Shown: piece by piece, positions 62,264 through 64,000 of the stretch
How the letters are laid out: each line of letters starts with the position of its first letter
Position numbering within the stretch: the first letter of the stretch is position 1
Source of the DNA: Truepera radiovictrix DSM 17093
Lineage (GTDB): Bacteria > Deinococcota > Deinococci > Deinococcales > Trueperaceae
Assembly: GCF_000092425.1 (NCBI RefSeq)
Contig: NC_014221.1
Coordinates: forward strand, 873,001-937,000
Direction of reading: 5' to 3'
Length of the DNA: 64,000 nucleotides
Translations under genes and position numbers: made by a program
The notes under the pieces: generated by a model
Told to the model about the DNA's origin: nothing
The model's database searches: none
The model's input: the letters and a program-made list of their open reading frames with translations, nothing else

Positions 62264-62596
62264 CTAACCGTCGTCCTTACAGGGGTCGTGACCCCAATTC
62301 ATGAGCGAGTAGCGCCAGTTGCTCTCCTTGGGGTCTCCCTCGGGCCGCTGCGCTAAGTGGCGTTTGATGTAACCGACCACGCGGCGCATGTGCGCTCGGT
62401 CCTCGTCGGTGAGTTCAGCCTTCTTCTTGCGTTTGATGCTGAGGATGCGCCTGCCGGAGGCGTGTCCCTTGGACTCGCCGTTCCCATCTTTTTGACCGAC
62501 CGACTTTGAAGCGTCGGTCTCGAGCCACCGCTCTAGCTCCTTGGGTTGCATGTTGACGAGTTCGGCGAACTCACGCTCGACATCCTCTTGTGCCAT
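62264..62596 (-). CDS. DUF3140 protein
   Basis: 110 residues. EFAELVNMQPKELERWLET, SVGQKDGNGESKGHASGRRI, MRRVVGYIKRHLAQRP and WRYSLMNWGHDP match the DUF3140 family, known from Actinobacteria and others; function unknown. ATG (or GTG one codon upstream) preceded by AGGAGG. Confidence 0.85.
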   Translation of the reverse strand: MAQEDVEREFAELVNMQPKELERWLETDASKSVGQKDGNGESKGHASGRRILSIKRKKKAELTDEDRAHMRRVVGYIKRHLAQRPEGDPKESNWRYSLMNWGHDPCKDDG

Positions 62597-62625
62597 CACC
62601 CCTCCTGTCGCGGCGGTAGCCCGCG

Positions 62626-63210
62626 TTAGCTGTAGCGCTCTTCGCGAAAGGGGTCGCCGCGCCTATGGTAGCCGTTGCGCTCCCAAAACCCCGGCCGGTC
62701 CCCCCGCATGAACTCGATCCCGGAGAGCCACTTGGCGCTCTTCCAGGCGTAGAGGTGCGGGATCACCGCGCGCACCGGTCCGCCGTGGTCGACCGGGATG
62801 GGCTGCCCTTCGAGCTTGTGCGCGATCAGGCAGCCGTCCGCCAAAAAGTCCTCGAGCGCGAGGTTGGTGGTATAACCGCCGTAGCAGTGCAGCATCACGT
62901 GCGTCGCTTCGGGGTGGACCGCGAGGTGCCGTATCAGCTCGGTCGTCAGCACCCCCGTCCAGCTCACGCCCAGCTTCGACCAGTGCGTCACGCAGTGAAA
63001 GTCCCTGGTGATGCGCGTCTGCGGCAGGGCGAGGAGCGCCTCCCACGAGAGGGTCGTCTCTTCGGCGAGCCCGAAGATGCGCAGCTCAAAGGTCGCCTCG
63101 CTGACGCGCGGGGTAGGACCGTAGGTCATCACGGGAAAGCGCTCCGTCACGCTCTGTCCCGGGGGCACGTTGGAGCTGGCGGGCGCCTTGTGGAAGATCT
63201 TGCCGAGCAT
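62626..63210 (-). CDS. Molybdopterin-dependent oxidoreductase, sulfite oxidase fold, small form
   Basis: 194 residues without signal peptide. The molybdenum-ligand cysteine is in RDFHCVTHWSKLG, then WTGVLTTELIRH, and GPVRAVIPHLYAWKSAKWLSGIEFM, as in YedY/MsrP-like proteins. It lacks heme and dimerisation domains, so it is the minimal cytoplasmic type. ATG is 5 nt after TAGCTT (complement of 63216-63221), perhaps leaderless. moaC in this window supplies the cofactor path. Electron partner unknown. Confidence 0.88.
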   Translation of the reverse strand: MLGKIFHKAPASSNVPPGQSVTERFPVMTYGPTPRVSEATFELRIFGLAEETTLSWEALLALPQTRITRDFHCVTHWSKLGVSWTGVLTTELIRHLAVHPEATHVMLHCYGGYTTNLALEDFLADGCLIAHKLEGQPIPVDHGGPVRAVIPHLYAWKSAKWLSGIEFMRGDRPGFWERNGYHRRGDPFREERYS

Positions 63211-63298
63211 GGTTCAAGCTAGCACGGCGCCCGGCGCGCAACCTTGCTCTAGTCGACGCTTTGAGCGGCCCCGCCGAAGGGTGCGCGGAACGGGGGCG

Positions 63299-63304
63299 TA
63301 TACT
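63299..63304 (+). promoter_or_regulatory. -10 box of leaderless trmJ-like gene
   Basis: TATACT ends 6 nt before the GTG at 63311. Confidence 0.5.
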
Positions 63305-63310
63305 AGCGGC

Positions 63311-64000
63311 GTGGGTGCGCTGCGTATCGTGCTTGTTCGGCCCAAAGACCCCGCGAACGTCGGTGCGGCCGCGCGGGCGATGAAAAACTTTGGCCTCGGC
63401 GACCTCCACCTTGTCGCGCCACAGCGCCCCATCGGTCGGCGCGCCTACGCGCTCGCCTCGCACGCCCAGGACGTGCTGCAGCGTGCCGTGGAGCATGAGA
63501 GCGTCGCCGAAGCCCTAAAGGGTTGCACGCTGGTACTCGGGACGACTGCGAGGGAGCGCCGGGAGGGGCGGATGTACACGCCCCGAGAGGCCGCGCAGAC
63601 GCTCACACCGGAGGGGCTCGCGGTCCTTTTCGGCCCCGAGGACTTCGGCCTCAGCAACGACGACCTCAAGCACTGCCAGGGCTACATCCGCATCCCGACC
63701 GCCGCCTACGCTTCGCTCAACCTGGCTCAAGCGGTGCAGCTCGTCGCTTACGAGTGGTTTGTCACCTCGCAGGAGCAGCCCCCCCCGAGCCCCCCGGAGG
63801 AGCGTGCCGCGCGGGAGCTGCTCGAGGGGATGTACGACCACCTCCTCAAGACCCTGCACCTGATCGGTTACACCGACGCCCAACGCCAGGGGAGCGCCGA
63901 GCGGCTCTTTCGCGCCATCTTCGACCGCGCCGACCTGAGCGCGCGCGAGGTCGCCGCGCTCCGCGGCCTCTGGCGCCAGGTGGCGTGGGCCGTGACGCGG
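63311..64000 (+). CDS. TrmJ-like SPOUT RNA methyltransferase, 3' end outside window
   Basis: 230 codons without a stop up to the window edge. LRIVLVRPKDPANVGAAARAMKNFG at the start, LGTTARERREGR, and the knot motifs LAVLFGPEDFGLSNDDL and IRIPTAAYASLNLAQAVQ are typical of TrmJ, which 2'-O-methylates position 32 of tRNA. The C-terminal helical dimer region (YDHLLKTLHLIGYTD) is mostly present, so only a few codons are missing. GTG start chosen from the TATACT box and the family's usual N-terminus. Confidence 0.9.
   Translation, partial: MGALRIVLVRPKDPANVGAAARAMKNFGLGDLHLVAPQRPIGRRAYALASHAQDVLQRAVEHESVAEALKGCTLVLGTTARERREGRMYTPREAAQTLTPEGLAVLFGPEDFGLSNDDLKHCQGYIRIPTAAYASLNLAQAVQLVAYEWFVTSQEQPPPSPPEERAARELLEGMYDHLLKTLHLIGYTDAQRQGSAERLFRAIFDRADLSAREVAALRGLWRQVAWAVTR

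Overview
The window is high-G+C bacterial chromosome (well over 60 percent G+C by eye), gene-dense and colinear, with no rRNA, tRNA, prophage, insertion sequence or CRISPR array that I can see. Protein types (Deinococcus/Thermus-like L28, a DUF1999 acetyltransferase-fold protein, long SecA, YloU/FakA pair, SCO4490-type UbiD decarboxylase) and the many start codons sitting 5-7 nt after a TAnnnT box (leaderless mRNAs) point to Deinococcota. My best guess is Truepera or a close relative; that is an inference, not a database match.

Layout. 1-3509: end of a thioredoxin-like gene plus a DUF1430/FtsX-type permease and its ATPase. 3510-6845: aroG behind a probable transcription attenuator, then rsmD and an MFS exporter. 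7091-11317: secA and pyrF. 11318-18332 (minus strand): two envelope proteins of unknown function, fakA and yloU-like genes, then DUF503, DUF1999, moaC, truA and a PAP2 phosphatase. 18681-21845: NEW3-domain membrane protein with a NosF/NosY-like ABC pair. 21871-24358 (minus): transglutaminase-like protein and a DASS transporter. 24530-31561: DUF72, mutS-mutL, a pseudo-receiver/DUF4388 protein and a YihY protein. 32030-37183: animal-type deoC and a one-and-a-half-domain aldehyde dehydrogenase, separated by a VapBC-like pair, a RimJ/RimL acetyltransferase and a possibly decayed reading frame. 37226-47506: carbohydrate and amino-acid catabolism (3-hydroxyproline dehydratase, three Gfo/Idh/MocA oxidoreductases, a sugar ABC importer without its own ATPase, amine oxidase, acyl-CoA dehydrogenase). 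47578-50911: P-loop kinase and two magnesium-related membrane proteins (MgtC, MgtE). 51317-58466: galK, then a zinc island (COG0523 GTPase, YibE/F, Zur-like operator, rpmB, znuA, znuC, znuB). 58874-64000: WGxxGxxG protein, UbiD decarboxylase, maf, rpsT, DUF3140, a molybdopterin oxidoreductase and the start of trmJ.

The most interesting readings are regulatory. Upstream of aroG lie, in order, a good promoter, a 13-codon leader peptide with three aromatic codons and an intrinsic terminator, with almost no room for a second promoter after the terminator. At least sixteen starts carry a TAnnnT box 5-7 nt upstream and usually no Shine-Dalgarno sequence, one of them a 23-codon leader ORF whose stop overlaps the rsmD start. 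A heptamer repeat (CAGRAGY/CAGTAGY) occurs both in frame inside the aldehyde dehydrogenase linker and as a large hairpin between a sugar-binding-protein gene and its permease gene. The zinc genes share a palindrome over the rpmB promoter.
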